64,000 nucleotides of DNA from Metamycoplasma salivarium (GCF_900660445.2 NZ_LR214938.2:496001-560000), one strand, 5' to 3'; counted from the stretch's first letter, positions 1 to 11,334 are shown. Numbers and translations: made by a program. The notes: generated by a model from the letters alone, not told the origin.

Positions 1-2
1 GT

Positions 3-215
3 GAAGAAGCAGACGGTTATAGACATTGATTGTATGCAGAATTAAATAAAGGAACTTCAGACACACAATTAGCATCAATTTTGGCAACTCATAAATCAAA
101 CGCTTTAAATTATCTTCCTAGATATAAAGCTATAAATAGACATGATGGTTATGAAAATCAACATTCACATAGACCAGAACTCCAACCAAATTATTATTTT
201 CAATATACATCATAA
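3..215 (+). CDS. C-terminal end of an unrecognised protein (cut by window edge)
   Basis: An open frame enters the window from the left and ends with TAA at 213-215. It encodes about 70 residues if the TGA at 27-29 is read as Trp. The tail is polar and rich in His, Asn and Tyr (for example NRHDGYENQHSHRPE) and has no membrane segment. I do not recognise a family. A factor-independent terminator follows closely, which fits a genuine gene end. The upstream part lies outside the window, so neither size nor function can be given. Confidence 0.55.
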
Positions 216-234
216 TATTGATAAATAAAAGCTG

Positions 235-258
235 AACACGGATTTCCGTGTTTTATTT
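235..258 (+). terminator. Rho-independent terminator
   Basis: A 7-bp stem, AACACGG (235-241) with CCGTGTT (246-252), and a 4-base loop are followed by a T-rich run. It lies 20 bases after the stop of the first gene and 42 bases before uvrB, so it separates the two transcripts. Confidence 0.8.
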
Positions 259-299
259 TCTAAATTTAATAAGTTACTTTAAGTTAAAATTATATTAAT

Positions 300-2312
300 A
301 TGAGTAATGATCAAAAAATATTTAGGTTAGTTAGCGATTACAAACCGGCAGGGGATCAACCTGAAGCTATTGCAAATTTATTAGAAGGATTAGAAGAACA
401 TAAAGAACATCAAGTGCTTTTGGGTGTTACTGGTTCTGGTAAAACTTTTACTATTGCAAATGTAATTGAAAAAGCAAATCGACCTGTTTTAATTTTAAGC
501 CATAATAAAACATTAGCAAGTCAACTATATTCTGAATTAAAAGGTTTTTTTCCTGAGAATAGAGTGGAATATTTTATTTCGTATTTTGATTATTACAAGC
601 CCGAAGCTTATTTGCCTTCAAAAGATTTATTTATTGAAAAAACTTCACAAAATAACAAAATTTTAGAAGCTATGAGAATGTCTGCAATTAATGCTTTAAG
701 TATTAGAAGAGACACTATTGTTGTAGCATCAGTTGCTGCTATTTATGGTGAATATAATCCTACAGAATATCGTGCTAATTTTTTTCCAATTGAAGTTGGA
801 CAAAAGATTCCACGTAAAGAATTTACAAGAAAATTAATTAAAATGGCTTATGACCGTAACAAAGGTGAATTAGATCGTGGTCAATTTGATATTAAAGGTG
901 ATATTTATGAAATAGCACCAGGATACACTAATGATTTTAATTTAAGAATTGACACATTTGATGATGAAATAGAAAAAATTTCTGAAATAAATCCTATTAC
1001 TAAAGAAGTTTTAAAATCACATAAAAGTTTAACTATTTTTCCAGCAACTACCTATACAGTTAATCCAATTTATTTAGAAAATATGGTTGCTGAAATTAAA
1101 GAAGAATTAGACGAAAGAATCAAATATTTTAAAGACCGTGATAAATTATTAGAAGCTCAAAGAATTAAAGATCGTACATTAAATGATTTAGATTCAATTC
1201 AAGAATTTGGATTTACTAGTGGTATTGAAAACTATGCAAGATATTTAGATGGAAGAGCACCTGGTCAAAGACCATATACTTTATTTGATTATTTACCATC
1301 TGATGCATTAGTATTTGTTGATGAAAGTCATATTATGATTTCACAACTTAATGGAATGTATAATGGAGATAGATCAAGAAAAGAAACATTGGTTGAATAT
1401 GGATTTAGATTACCTTCAGCATTAGATAATAGACCTTTAAAATTTCAAGAATTTGAAAATTTTCATTTTCCAAAAATTTATTTATCCGCAACTCCAGGTG
1501 ATTATGAATTAAACAAAACTAATGGAGAAGTTATTAGTCAACTAATAAGACCAACAGGACTTGTAGATCCAATCATTGAAATTAGAACCAAACAAAATCA
1601 AATTCAAGATATTTATGATCATATTAAAGAACAAATTGCCAAAAACGAAAGAACATTAATTTTAACAACAACTAAAAAACATGCTGAAGAACTCTCTTTG
1701 TATTTAAAAGAACAAAGCATAAAGTCTGCTTATATTCATGATCAGTTTAATACATTAGAACGTAATGAAATTATTAAAGCTTTAAGAACGGGAAAATATG
1801 ATGTTGTAATTGGAATTAATTTATTAAGAGAAGGGCTTGATATTCCTGAAGTTAGTTTAATTTGTATTTTAAATGCTGATAGTAATGGATTTATGAGAGA
1901 TACGAGAAGTTTAATTCAAATTGTTGGACGTGCTGCTAGAAATGACCATGGAAAAGTTATTTTTTATGCCGACACAATCACAGAATCAATGCAAAAATGT
2001 ATTATTGATAATCAAAACAAACGTGCTATTCAAGAAAAATTTAATAAAGAACATAATATTATTCCTAAAACTATTAAAAAACCAATTCCTGCACCTATTC
2101 AAGCAGCAATTTTGGTTGATGATATTGCATCATACTTTGAATCTAAAGAAAAAGCTAAGGATTTAAGATACAATCGCAAATACATTAACAACTTAATTAA
2201 AGAAATGCAAAAGTACTCTAAAGAAAACAAATTCGAAGAAGCTATTGTAATTAGGGATCATTTATTGGAGCTTGGTATCGATATTCAAACAATTAAAAAT
2301 GAAATTAAATAA
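300..2312 (+). CDS. uvrB: UvrABC system protein B (excinuclease helicase subunit)
   Basis: UvrB, 670 aa, the normal length. It is the damage-verifying helicase-like subunit of nucleotide excision repair: loaded by UvrA, it then recruits UvrC. Visible features are a Walker A box GVTGSGKT at about residues 42-49, the beta-hairpin region FISYFDYYKPEAYLP near residues 92-106 that clamps the damaged strand, a DESH-type Walker B (VFVDESH), helicase motifs GINLLREGLDIPE and QIVGRAARN, and a C-terminal UVR coiled-coil motif (FEEAIVIRDHL) that contacts UvrC. The ATG at 300 gives the conserved N-terminus; no strong Shine-Dalgarno is visible. It is isolated by an upstream terminator, and 14 bases separate its stop from the next gene. 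No anomaly seen. Confidence 0.98.
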   Translation: MSNDQKIFRLVSDYKPAGDQPEAIANLLEGLEEHKEHQVLLGVTGSGKTFTIANVIEKANRPVLILSHNKTLASQLYSELKGFFPENRVEYFISYFDYYKPEAYLPSKDLFIEKTSQNNKILEAMRMSAINALSIRRDTIVVASVAAIYGEYNPTEYRANFFPIEVGQKIPRKEFTRKLIKMAYDRNKGELDRGQFDIKGDIYEIAPGYTNDFNLRIDTFDDEIEKISEINPITKEVLKSHKSLTIFPATTYTVNPIYLENMVAEIKEELDERIKYFKDRDKLLEAQRIKDRTLNDLDSIQEFGFTSGIENYARYLDGRAPGQRPYTLFDYLPSDALVFVDESHIMISQLNGMYNGDRSRKETLVEYGFRLPSALDNRPLKFQEFENFHFPKIYLSATPGDYELNKTNGEVISQLIRPTGLVDPIIEIRTKQNQIQDIYDHIKEQIAKNERTLILTTTKKHAEELSLYLKEQSIKSAYIHDQFNTLERNEIIKALRTGKYDVVIGINLLREGLDIPEVSLICILNADSNGFMRDTRSLIQIVGRAARNDHGKVIFYADTITESMQKCIIDNQNKRAIQEKFNKEHNIIPKTIKKPIPAPIQAAILVDDIASYFESKEKAKDLRYNRKYINNLIKEMQKYSKENKFEEAIVIRDHLLELGIDIQTIKNEIK

Positions 2313-2326
2313 TTTATAATACTACT

Positions 2327-3856
2327 ATGAAAATTAAGAGAACTTTTTTGACTTTTTTATTTATAGTGCCTATAGTCACTTCTCCTATGTTTATAAGTTT
2401 TTCATGCAATAATAATTGAAATAAAATTATTGATAATTTTCAAATTTCACTTAAAAATAAGCAACAAAATGTTGAAGATGTAACAAAAGATGATTTTAAT
2501 TTAACTTATGACAAATCATTAGCTAAAGTTGAAATTAGTAGTATAAAAAAATTTAATGACACTAGTGTTATAGTTAGTGTTACATTTTATGATTTTGACA
2601 ATAATGTTGTTGGCAAAAGAGATTATTTAGTATCTGGATTTATTCCAATGTCTGAACTAATTAAAGATTTTCAAATTGATGTTAAAGAAAAAGATAAAAA
2701 ATATGCAAGTGACATTGCATCTAAATACAAAAATAATGTAACAAAAGAAAAACTATTAGAAGATTTTTTAATTAGTGGAATTGATGAAACAAAAGTTGAT
2801 TGAAAAATAGAAAGAGTTGAAAATTTAGGTAATGGTACTATTGAAGTGTTGCTTTCATTTTTTGATAAAATAAATAACAAAAACATAGGAACTAGAAAAT
2901 ATAAAATTTCAGGTTTTAAAAAAGAATCTGAAATATTAAGATGAGGTCATTGAAATATATGCAATTTAGGTAATTTACCTAAACATCAAGTTCATGCTAA
3001 TCTTATTGCTAATTGACTTGCATCTTATGATATAGATGTTATGGGGTTAACTGAAGTTGAAAGTATGCAAGGTTTAGAAGAAATTGTCAAAAAGTTAAAT
3101 GAATTTAAGAAAACTAAAAAATTTAAACACATTACTTCTAAAAGACTAAAAGGTGTTTATGCAGGAAAAAACCAAGCAGAATATACTAGCATCATTTATA
3201 ATTCAGCAAAATTAGAAGTTAAAGATTTTACTAATGGTAAAAAAGGATTTAGCTATCAAGAAAAATTCAAATCTAAATGAAGAGATGATTGTGAATATGT
3301 AAGACCACCATTTGGTGCATTATTTGAACATAAAAATTCAAGTCGTAAATTTACATTTGTATTTAATCATTTTGATGGACCGGGTATCAATCCAAAAATT
3401 AATGAAGTAAGTTCAGGATATGGTGGCAATGGAAGCCAAGAAGTTGCAGAAGCTATGCATCTAAGAAAAGTTTTAGATAAATTTGATGAGCTAGATGGTG
3501 ATAATGAAAATATTTTCTTTGGTGGAGATACTAATATTAAATTAGGAAATCAAAGAAAAGGTGCCTTTGACGATATTGAACAAAAAGGGTATAAATCGCT
3601 TTTTAAAGATGAAGAAAAATATAAATCTTCACTCGGTGCTAATTTTAATGTTTATTCACAACCTTATGATAAATTATTTGCTAAAACCAAGTTTCAAACA
3701 ATTGGTAGCTATATTTATAAATTGTGAGATATTGAAAAAGATAAAGAGTTATTAAATAAATGCAAGGATTTAGGGCTTTCATATGATTCAAGCCCTCGCA
3801 AATGGCATGCTCAAATTTCTGACCATTGTCCTGTTTATTCAGACCTTAAATTTTAA
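2327..3856 (+). CDS. MnuA-like surface nuclease lipoprotein with N-terminal PF04200-like repeats
   Basis: A 509-aa predicted lipoprotein; TGA codons are read as Trp. The signal peptide ends in a lipobox-like ISFSC at about residue 27. Residues ~30-205 hold two repeats of the mycoplasma lipoprotein-associated type, ending in the landmark sequences YLVSGF and YKISGF. The C-terminal ~300 residues look like an endonuclease/exonuclease/phosphatase fold: GHWNICNLGN, LTEVES, FNHFDGPG, GGDTNIK (Asp/Asn metal site) and the terminal SDHCPVYSDL (catalytic Asp-His). This is the arrangement of the MnuA-type membrane nucleases that release nucleotides from host DNA. Established: the EEP catalytic motifs. 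Inferred: DNase activity at the cell surface. It sits 14 bases after uvrB but its role is unrelated; co-transcription is possible. Confidence 0.85.
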
Positions 3857-3924
3857 ATGCTATGAATTGCAATAAAAAAATGTATTAAACAAGATTTTAA
3901 TTGTGAAATATCTCTAAAAAATAG

Positions 3925-4182
3925 GCAATTAATGAAGAAAATATAATAGCAAATATTGAAGATTTAAACCCAAAAGATTATTCAAAAACATATGCGCATA
4001 ATGTCGATACATCAAAAATTTCTATAGAAAGCAAGTCTAAAGAATATTTTTATCGTTGAAGTCGTAATGAAACAGTTGATGACAAAAATGGAACCATTTC
4101 TTTAACAATTGACAAATATGATTTTAATAGAATTAAGATTGCTACCTTCCAACACACAATTTCAGGTTTTAAAAGGAAATAA
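3925..4182 (+). pseudogene. Remnant of a PF04200-type lipoprotein domain
   Basis: An open frame with no plausible start codon runs from just after a TAG at 3922-3924 to TAA at 4180-4182. The ~85 residues end in the characteristic pattern DKNGTISL ... FQHTISGFK, which matches the last part of the repeats in the neighbouring nuclease and in the giant proteins at 14.1 and 46 kb. There is no signal peptide, and the bases upstream (3857-3924) are stop-rich. I read it as the tail of a decayed gene, possibly a former duplicate of the adjacent lipoprotein. It is followed by a terminator. Confidence 0.6.
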
Positions 4183-4203
4183 GATTGCTAAAAACTAAAA
4201 ATT

Positions 4204-4228
4204 GCATAGCTTGAGCTATGCTTTTTTT
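4204..4228. terminator. Bidirectional-type terminator hairpin
   Basis: GCATAGC (4204-4210), loop TTGA, GCTATGC (4215-4221), then seven T (4222-4228). An A-rich stretch on the other side could serve the minus-strand lipoprotein that ends at 4243, so it probably separates two convergent transcripts. Confidence 0.8.
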
Positions 4229-4242
4229 GTTGCAAATTAAAA

Positions 4243-4740
4243 TTATAATTCTTCCATAATAACATCGCCAGAACCTTCAACCCCATAAGCCGAGCATGAA
4301 ACTTCCCAATGAATAAATGGTAATTTAGTAATGGGATTAAAGTCAAATTTTAAAGTTAGTGTATGACCCCAAGCTAAATTATTAACATTAATAAAATCTA
4401 AATTAAAGTATTTTTTGACATCTTTATCATTTTTAAGTTCAACAGCATTGCTGTCGTATTCTTTTGCTTTAATTTTTAAATATTCATCAATCATAGCAAA
4501 AGGGTGTCCATATCTTAATTTTTTATCTGGTGTTAATTTTTCAAATTCTTGTTCAAAATAAGTTTTTCCAGCAGGTTTTAAACCAAATGCAAAAGAGTCT
4601 TTAATTTGTTGAATTTGAGAACTATCTAATTTAATTGGATTTTTACTGAATGGGTTACATTGTGCAGCTATAAGTCCAACACTTGAAATTGTAAGTAATG
4701 GTGTTACTAAGAATAAAACCTTTTTTTTGTTTTTAATCAT
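4243..4740 (-). CDS. Small lipoprotein, unknown function
   Basis: A 165-aa protein with a Lys-rich start, a hydrophobic stretch and a lipobox IAAQC ending at about residue 28, so it should be lipid-anchored outside the cell. The mature part is acidic to neutral with no recognised domain; it ends in TAA. Start ATG at 4740 has a good Shine-Dalgarno (AAAGGAG) about 5 bases upstream. It lies 10 bases downstream of the large 848-aa lipoprotein and is probably co-transcribed with it and the ZIP transporter. I do not recognise the family. Confidence 0.8.
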   Translation of the reverse strand: MIKNKKKVLFLVTPLLTISSVGLIAAQCNPFSKNPIKLDSSQIQQIKDSFAFGLKPAGKTYFEQEFEKLTPDKKLRYGHPFAMIDEYLKIKAKEYDSNAVELKNDKDVKKYFNLDFINVNNLAWGHTLTLKFDFNPITKLPFIHWEVSCSAYGVEGSGDVIMEEL

Positions 4741-4750
4741 ATTTTCTCCT

Positions 4751-7297
4751 TTATTTTAAATATATGTCTTGCAAATAACTAAGCCCATCATAAGTAAATG
4801 GTTTTACAATGAATTTTTGATAAACTGATTTAGTAAAGTTTGATAATGAGACTGAATTTTCTAATGAAATTGTATAAGAAATTAAATTGTTAATTTCATT
4901 AATTAAATTTATTACATTTGTAGTTTTTAAACTAGCTAAATAGTTTGACAATAAATCTAGTATTTTATTTTGTGTGACTTCTTCCACGTTACTTGTTAAA
5001 GTTTTTTCTTCAATTTGTTTATAAGTTCCAAATAAATTGGTTTGAAATTCATTTAAGAGTGCTTGTAATTCAATAAAAGTTGACTTATCAATTAATTTTA
5101 AGTAATTAAAGATATATGAAAGCAATTGAAAATTGTCTTTTTTTAATATTTCTTTAATAAATGTAGTTGTTGAACTTTCAGAAAGTGTAAATGTTGATTC
5201 TTTGTAAATTGATTTATTTGATTGAAAGTATTCTTTATATTCATCGAAATTAGAAACAATTTTTACTTTAGGTTTTAGTAATGGATTTATCGAGCTAAAT
5301 AAATTTTCGATTTTTGTGAGTTCATTAATTTGATTTTCACTTAAGTTAAATCCTAAAATTGGAATAGTTCATTCAATAGGTGAACTTATATTTTCAAGCA
5401 ATTTATTTAGTTCAGTTTTAATATTTTCAAAATCAGCTGTAATAATTTTCTTTTGAAATTCATTGTTTTGTAATTCATTAGCTATTTTTTTATTATCAAA
5501 TTGGGTTGTAGTATTAAATTTTTCTAGTAAATTAGATGCATTTTTTCTTAATAAAAATTGCTTGTTAATATTTTCTTGAGCATCTTTTAAAACATTGTAA
5601 TTTGTTGAGTTTAAATTAGAAGATGAAACGTTTAAATCGGTTGGAGCTTGTGAAAATCATGATTCATTGTTTAAATTTTGTAAATTGATTAAACCATAAA
5701 CATTAACTACCCTATTGATTAAATTTTGAAATTGCAATGTGTTAATGTTTGTTAAATAAGAATTAATATCTTGATATTTATTTTTTAGTTCCGATAATGT
5801 TTTTCCATAATATAGTTTTGAAAATTCCTCATTGAAATAGAAAGTGTTACCGCTTGGCAAATTATTTAATGTTATTTTGTTGTGTAAATTATATTTTTCA
5901 AATTGCCTTTCAAAGTTTAAGTTGAATTCTTTGAAATTAGAGAATATGTATTCTTTTTGATCGGCATTTAAATTAGAAACATCAAGTTTTGAAATAATAT
6001 TTTGTTTAAATGCATTAAACATTTGCATATTATAAGTTTCTTGTGGCAATGGAATTGTGTTGTAGTTATAAACAATTTCATTTAAATGTTTTTGGTTTTG
6101 TCATGAGATGTCACCATCTTTTTGATAATTTGTATTACGATACAAAGTTGTTTGATTTTGGTTATTAGAATTTATAAAGTAATATGAAGAATAAAGTCTA
6201 TCTTTGTTAGTTTTTCCATATTCATAAAATCATTTAAATCCTTCATTACTAAATAAATCTTTGCCATATTTATTTGTTAAATAGTCAAATGGAATTGCAT
6301 CAATGTAGTTTGAATATAGAAATAATGATTTGAAAAAATCAATAAGATTATGTGGTTTTCCATCATCTGTTTCAAAATCTAAATTGTCACTATTAACTTT
6401 ACTTGTAGAACTCTTTTCATCGAAAGCTAATAAATTTTCAATAAATTTTTCATAGTTCACATGGTGGTTTTTGAAAAATTCTTGTAAATTTGGGCCATTA
6501 AAATAAGGATTATTTGAATCATAATATTTATCTTCTAATTCTTTAATGTTAGTTAAATTATTTTTCTTAATAAATTCATCTCTAAATGCTTTATTTTGAA
6601 AAAATGATTTTATTAAACCAAGCCTGAAATCAATTGCTCTAACTCCAAAAGGAATTAAGTTTTTTTTAACAATTTGACCATCTGAATTAATTCAATGATT
6701 TTGGTCATTTCTCATTTTGATATTAAACGATGTGGCAACTTTTAATTGATTAAATAATCCTGCATATTCATTGCTAATGTCTTGATAATTAATTGATTCA
6801 CCATCGCTTGAAGGTACAAATAAATAAGGATTATAAAATCCATTTCCTTTATCTTTCTTAGGATAATAAAATTTAGGATCTTTTTTATCGTCACTTACGT
6901 CTTCATAAATTACTTGTTTAATTTTGCTGTTACGGTATTCCCCTTGGTTATATCCACTTAGAAATTTATAATAAACGCTGATTGAGCTAGCGTATTCAAA
7001 TTGGTATCAAAGTTCGGTTGGTCTTGTGGAAATATTATCTCTAAAATCAATTTCAGGTTGATTTTGAGATGCTATTCTTAATAACTTACTACCTGTAGCT
7101 AGATTAATTTCTTTTAAAGTATCATCATAAGAATTTGCATAAGCATAAGAAAAATTATTAGCTTTATTAGGGCTATTTTTGTGAGTTACATAATTATCAT
7201 GCAACTTATTATAGTCATTACCGCAACTTACCATTGCAATCGAAATAAGCGATGGTAAAGTTATTAAAGTAATATTTTTCAAAGTCTTATACTTCAT
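4751..7297 (-). CDS. Large lipoprotein, unknown function
   Basis: One 848-aa frame on the minus strand once TGA is read as Trp. It has a signal peptide with lipobox AMVSC at about residue 25, followed by a long Asn/Tyr/Phe-rich, mostly hydrophilic ectodomain. No catalytic motif or repeat was recognised. The C-terminal third is rich in predicted helices with regular Leu/Ile spacing (for example LINEINNLISYTISLENS). The ATG at 7297 is preceded by AAAGGAAT. It is the middle gene of a probable three-gene unit: the ZIP transporter's 3' end overlaps its start, and the small lipoprotein follows by 10 bases. Such proteins are often surface antigens or adhesins in mycoplasmas, but nothing here shows that directly. 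Confidence 0.85.
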
Positions 7298-8316
7298 AAA
7301 TTCCTTTCTAAACTAAGCGATTTGTTGAATCTAAAATAACTAATTCTACTACCAATTATAATTTTTTGTGGATTTGTATGTGAGTGAAAACTCAATAAGA
7401 TTAGTGTGAATACAATTGAAAATGCAAAAATAATTAATGTTGTATAAATTACTTTTGGTCCTTCATTTCTATAGTGAATAAATTCAGGTACAAGTTCAAT
7501 AACAGCCATAAATATAATAATTGAACCTCCTAGAATTTCAAATGAAGGCATTAATCATCCGACTCTGTTGATATATTTACCTAAAAATGCACCAATAAAC
7601 ATAATAGGAACTATCAAAAGCAATGTTATAAAATTAAATAAAATTGCTTTCGACTTCTTTTCACCATATTGTAATTGGCGATAATATGTAATAACAACTT
7701 CTAAAAGTAAGTGTAAATTAAAAGTAACTATTAAAGCAATGTTAGGATTTTTGATTTCACTTGAAGTCATTTGATAAACTGAAATTCCTAAAACAAGTCC
7801 ATCAATGATTCTATGACTTAAAAGCATAATAATTGCAACTCATGCAGCTTTCGGGTTATCAATATCGTTAAATGAAATTAAATGATCTGAGTGACCATGT
7901 TCTTCGTGATGTTCATGAAGTTCAGTTTTATTTTTTTTGCTAATTAAATATCTACTTAATAAAACTGAACCTAATCCTAACAAAGCAGCAAGTCCAGCAA
8001 TTGAAGCAATAATAATTTGCTCTAAAAGAACATTGCCTCCAGTATATTGCAGACCTCCTCTATTGCCTTTGGTGTGTAATCAGTTTTCTAAATTAATATA
8101 TCCTTCTTTTAGAAAACCAACAGCACCTATTATTAAAAACATTCCAGTTGAAAAGGCATATAAATAAATAGATTTTTTAGATGTTACTTTGATTTTAAAA
8201 ATAGACATAATGCCCATAAAAACCATTGGTACTATTAACAAAATTGACAAATATAGCAACAAGTTTACCAAGATTGCTATTTCTAAATTACCAAATTTTG
8301 ATGCATTGAAAAACAT
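7264..8316 (-). CDS. ZIP-family divalent metal transporter
   Basis: A ~350-aa membrane protein with about eight hydrophobic helices. A cytoplasm-type His-rich loop (HEHHEEHGHSDH) lies at about residues 130-141. The paired ZIP signatures are recognisable: HRIIDGLVLG in the helix IV region and HLLLEVV in the helix V region, which carry the metal-binding His/Glu/Asp residues. The predicted role is import of zinc or a related metal. The start ATG at 8316 has an upstream AAAGGGAA. The frame passes a TGA at 7294-7296 and ends at TAA 7264-7266, so it overlaps the next lipoprotein by 34 bases; the last ~25 residues after the final helix look unconserved. ZIP family is confident; the exact metal is not. 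Confidence 0.85.
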
Positions 8317-8388
8317 TATTTCCCTTTCACATAATATGCCACAAAAAGTAAAAAGTAGAGTAAATCTACAATTTTTTTGTAATTACAT

Positions 8389-8394
8389 TATAAT
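8389..8394 (+). promoter_or_regulatory. Probable -10 box TATAAT
   Basis: A perfect TATAAT lies 26 bases before the ATG at 8421, in the intergenic space between the divergent ZIP gene and the lipoprotein. No convincing -35 box is seen. Confidence 0.5.
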
Positions 8395-8420
8395 AAAAAA
8401 TGTAAAAAGAAAAGCAAAAT

Positions 8421-10304
8421 ATGACAAAAAAATATAAATATAGTTCCATTTTATTTGTAAGTTTACCTATTGCACCCCTAGTTGCAATAGCTTGTAATGT
8501 TAATAAAAATAGTTATTTAGATATTAATAAAATATCTAGAAGTTATTTAAAAACATTAACTGGCAACCAAGTTGCAATTTTTCATAATCAATTTAAAATT
8601 TTTTATTTTAAGCAAGATGGTAAGAGAGTTTATTATGAAAGTGCTGAGTATGATGAAAATAAAAATCAATTTACCTTAACTTACAAAGACATTAAGCATA
8701 TTTATAAACCTGATTTTTCTTTAACTAGTGGTTGAAAATAAAAATTAAATTCATCAAATTCATACATAATTGAAAATTCAAAAGAAAAATCGGATATTAA
8801 AAACTTTTTAAATGACTATACATTTGATGAAATTGATGATGCTAATGGCTTTAATGACACATGATTTTTAGCTTTAATTAACAAATATAAACACGATTAC
8901 ATTAGAGAAGGTGATCCTTATTTTGAAGATTTGCAGACAATCATTTTTAGAGTAATTTATAACATGTCAATTAACTATTCTTATTTAAATTCAAGAAGAA
9001 TGGTCAATGCTTATGGCAAGAATATATTAAAAAAAGATTTATTTTTGCCTGAATATATGCAAGCAAAAACTTGACTTTTGCCAGAAAATGCTAAGCAAAG
9101 AAGATTATTTAAAGCATTTTTACTTTTATACTTAAATAAATTCAATGTTGATATTAAAGATATTAATATAGATTGAGAACATGCTACTACGCAAAAATCA
9201 TATGATGATGCCTTTGAATATGTAAAATTCAAAATCAAAAATATTATTAACTTTAAAAATGAATCAATTTTTCCTGATAATAAAAAAGATGTTGAATATT
9301 ACATTAATGGATTTAGAAGTTATGCAACCGATAAAAAATTTGGTGTTGGTCCAAGTGGAATAAGAGAAAGTGATTTACCATTATTTAATGAATATATTGA
9401 AAATCCATTGCTAAAAATTAATGGTGGAAAATATATGAATATCGTTGATAACATCAATGAGTTTATTAAAGGCGCAACAGATTGAGAATTTTGAAATACT
9501 AAAGGATTAATGTATTTATTTCAAAGTTTTAAAAAAGAATTATTTAGTATCGACATACCTGAAAATAAAAAAGATACTGATGCTTATTATGAAATAATTG
9601 ATTTTAAGTTTACACCATATTTTGGTACCAATCAATTATTAAAAGCAATTGTTAGAGTCCATAAAAAAGATGGTTCATTCAAAGATTATTCTTGATTTAG
9701 TTCTAATTTTGATGACCATGGACATAGATTAAAAACTCAAATTATTAAAAATACTTATGAAGATTTAGTATCGGCAGATTTTTTAACAACAAAAACTTTA
9801 CTTTCACATCCAAAATGAATTTTGCTAAAAGACTTTCTAAATTCTGAAACAAAAAAATATCATGAAACTAAAGCGTTTTATCCTTTGCTAAAAAAAGCTG
9901 TTGAAAAAATGCGTGACTTTAAATATTGAAATAATGATGAAAGAAGCGTTTTTGAAGCTCATTATTTAGACACTGATTCTTTTCAAACCAAAGTTTTAGC
10001 ATCTTATATAAATAATTATTTATTGTCTTATGCCCTAAATGATGAAGATGGCATAATAAACCCCTTGAAAGGAATTAAAAGAATTGATGTAGAAATATTA
10101 CCCACACCTTATGAAGCGGGTAGAATAAAATTAAAACTTAAATTTGTCAAATATAATGAAGATCATGATGATTTCGATTTCAAATCGGATAATGAAAAAA
10201 TAGCAGCCGAAGTGACATTTTATTGAAATGGATTTAAGGGTTTTGACAAAAATATTTCTGAGAATGTTATTGATATAGAAGATACAAAGATTGGGGGTAT
10301 ATAG
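8421..10304 (+). pseudogene. Lipoprotein gene interrupted by an in-frame TAA
   Basis: A signal peptide with lipobox LVAIAC (Cys at about residue 25) starts at 8421. The frame reaches a TAA at 8739-8741 after 106 codons, then continues open in the same frame, with normal composition, to TAG at 10302-10304. Read through, the product would be about 626 residues, hydrophilic and rich in Lys, Asn, Tyr and Phe. Downstream of the TAA there is no ATG with a ribosome site; the first ATG is at about 8964. The simplest reading is one lipoprotein gene carrying a nonsense mutation, still young because the remaining ~520 codons are undamaged. Alternatives are a sequencing error or a truncated 106-aa functional lipoprotein. 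The family is not recognised. Confidence 0.7.
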
Positions 10305-10305
10305 T

Positions 10306-11334
10306 ATGAAAAAAATATTCAAAAATTTATTAGTTGGTATAACCCCAATGGCTTTATTACCTTTAGCTATGATTAGTTGTCGTAGAGAGGATTATGAAGA
10401 CATAAAAAATGATGATCCCAATAATAACCAAAAGAAAAAAGAAGATTTTAAAGCAAATGCTGAACCAACAAAAAAGATCTATGAAATTTATGATCGTTTG
10501 GTTTTGCCATTGTTCAAAGATGTTAAAGATAATTATTTTAAATATAAAGTTATCTGAAATGAATTAATTAAAAATAAAACTAGATTTAAGAAAAAACTTG
10601 TTGACTTATCAAACCAACAAACAATTGCTGATAATGAAACAGCACTTAGGGATTTTTTAAGAAAATGATTTCCTGATGCTAATTCTAATAAAGATGAATA
10701 TGAAAAATTCGGAATGTATTTGTATAAATATGAATTAATTTATCAAGATGTTGATGCAGTTTTAGCAGACACTAATTTAGCTTTTAGTGGTGATGAATTT
10801 ATTAAGTATCTGAAAACAATTGATGATAGATTAAAAGGCAGTGATATTGATTTAGCAACATTGCAAAGTGCGTTAATTTCATTATGAAAGTTCATAAACT
10901 CGTATGTTTTTAATCCAAATAAAATTACAAAAGAAGAAGATATTGAAAAGCAAAATCTTGAAGATAACAAAAACTCACATACTCACTCACATGCAATTAT
11001 TAATTTAATACATGAAATGGGACTATGACATAAAAAATTGGGTGAAACTTATGAATCAAAAGACAAAAATGGCGAATTTATAAAGAATGAATTTACTAAA
11101 GACTTTGAAGAGAAGACTGAACCAAAAATTGTTGATAATGTTAATCACATTGATTGAAAAACAAATTGAACTAAGATAAAAGAAACATTAAAAGAATTTG
11201 ATAATAAATCACCTAATTATGATTTAACAAAACAAGAATTTAAAGATAGAGGACAAGAAATTTTAAATAGTTTAAAAATTTTGCTAGAACAATTAGCAAA
11301 ATCTCAAGGTCTGCCTAATTTAGATCTTAAATAA
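10306..11334 (+). CDS. Lipoprotein with a His-rich HTHSH motif
   Basis: A 342-aa lipoprotein; ATG 10306 is chosen because the signal peptide (MKKIFKNLL... LAMISC, Cys at about residue 25) starts there, one base after the previous stop. The mature protein is acidic and helical. About residues 225-245 hold a cluster of histidines, NSHTHSHAIINLIHEMG followed by LWH, that could bind a metal such as zinc. It ends in TAA at 11332-11334. The tight spacing after the interrupted lipoprotein suggests co-transcription. The family is not identified; metal binding is inferred from the His cluster alone. Confidence 0.8.

Noticed and set aside
2671-2886. Minus-strand open frame inside the nuclease gene
   Set aside because: It lies wholly within the coding strand's conserved reading frame and has no ribosome site; it is a shadow of the nuclease gene.
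4751-7297. Many short separate minus-strand genes
   Set aside because: They share one phase and are separated only by TGA, which is tryptophan here; they are one large lipoprotein.
8355-8378. Hairpin GTAGA/TCTAC followed by T run as a terminator or attenuator before the lipoprotein
   Set aside because: It lies upstream of the likely -10 box and has only a 5-bp stem, so it cannot act in that transcript and may be chance.
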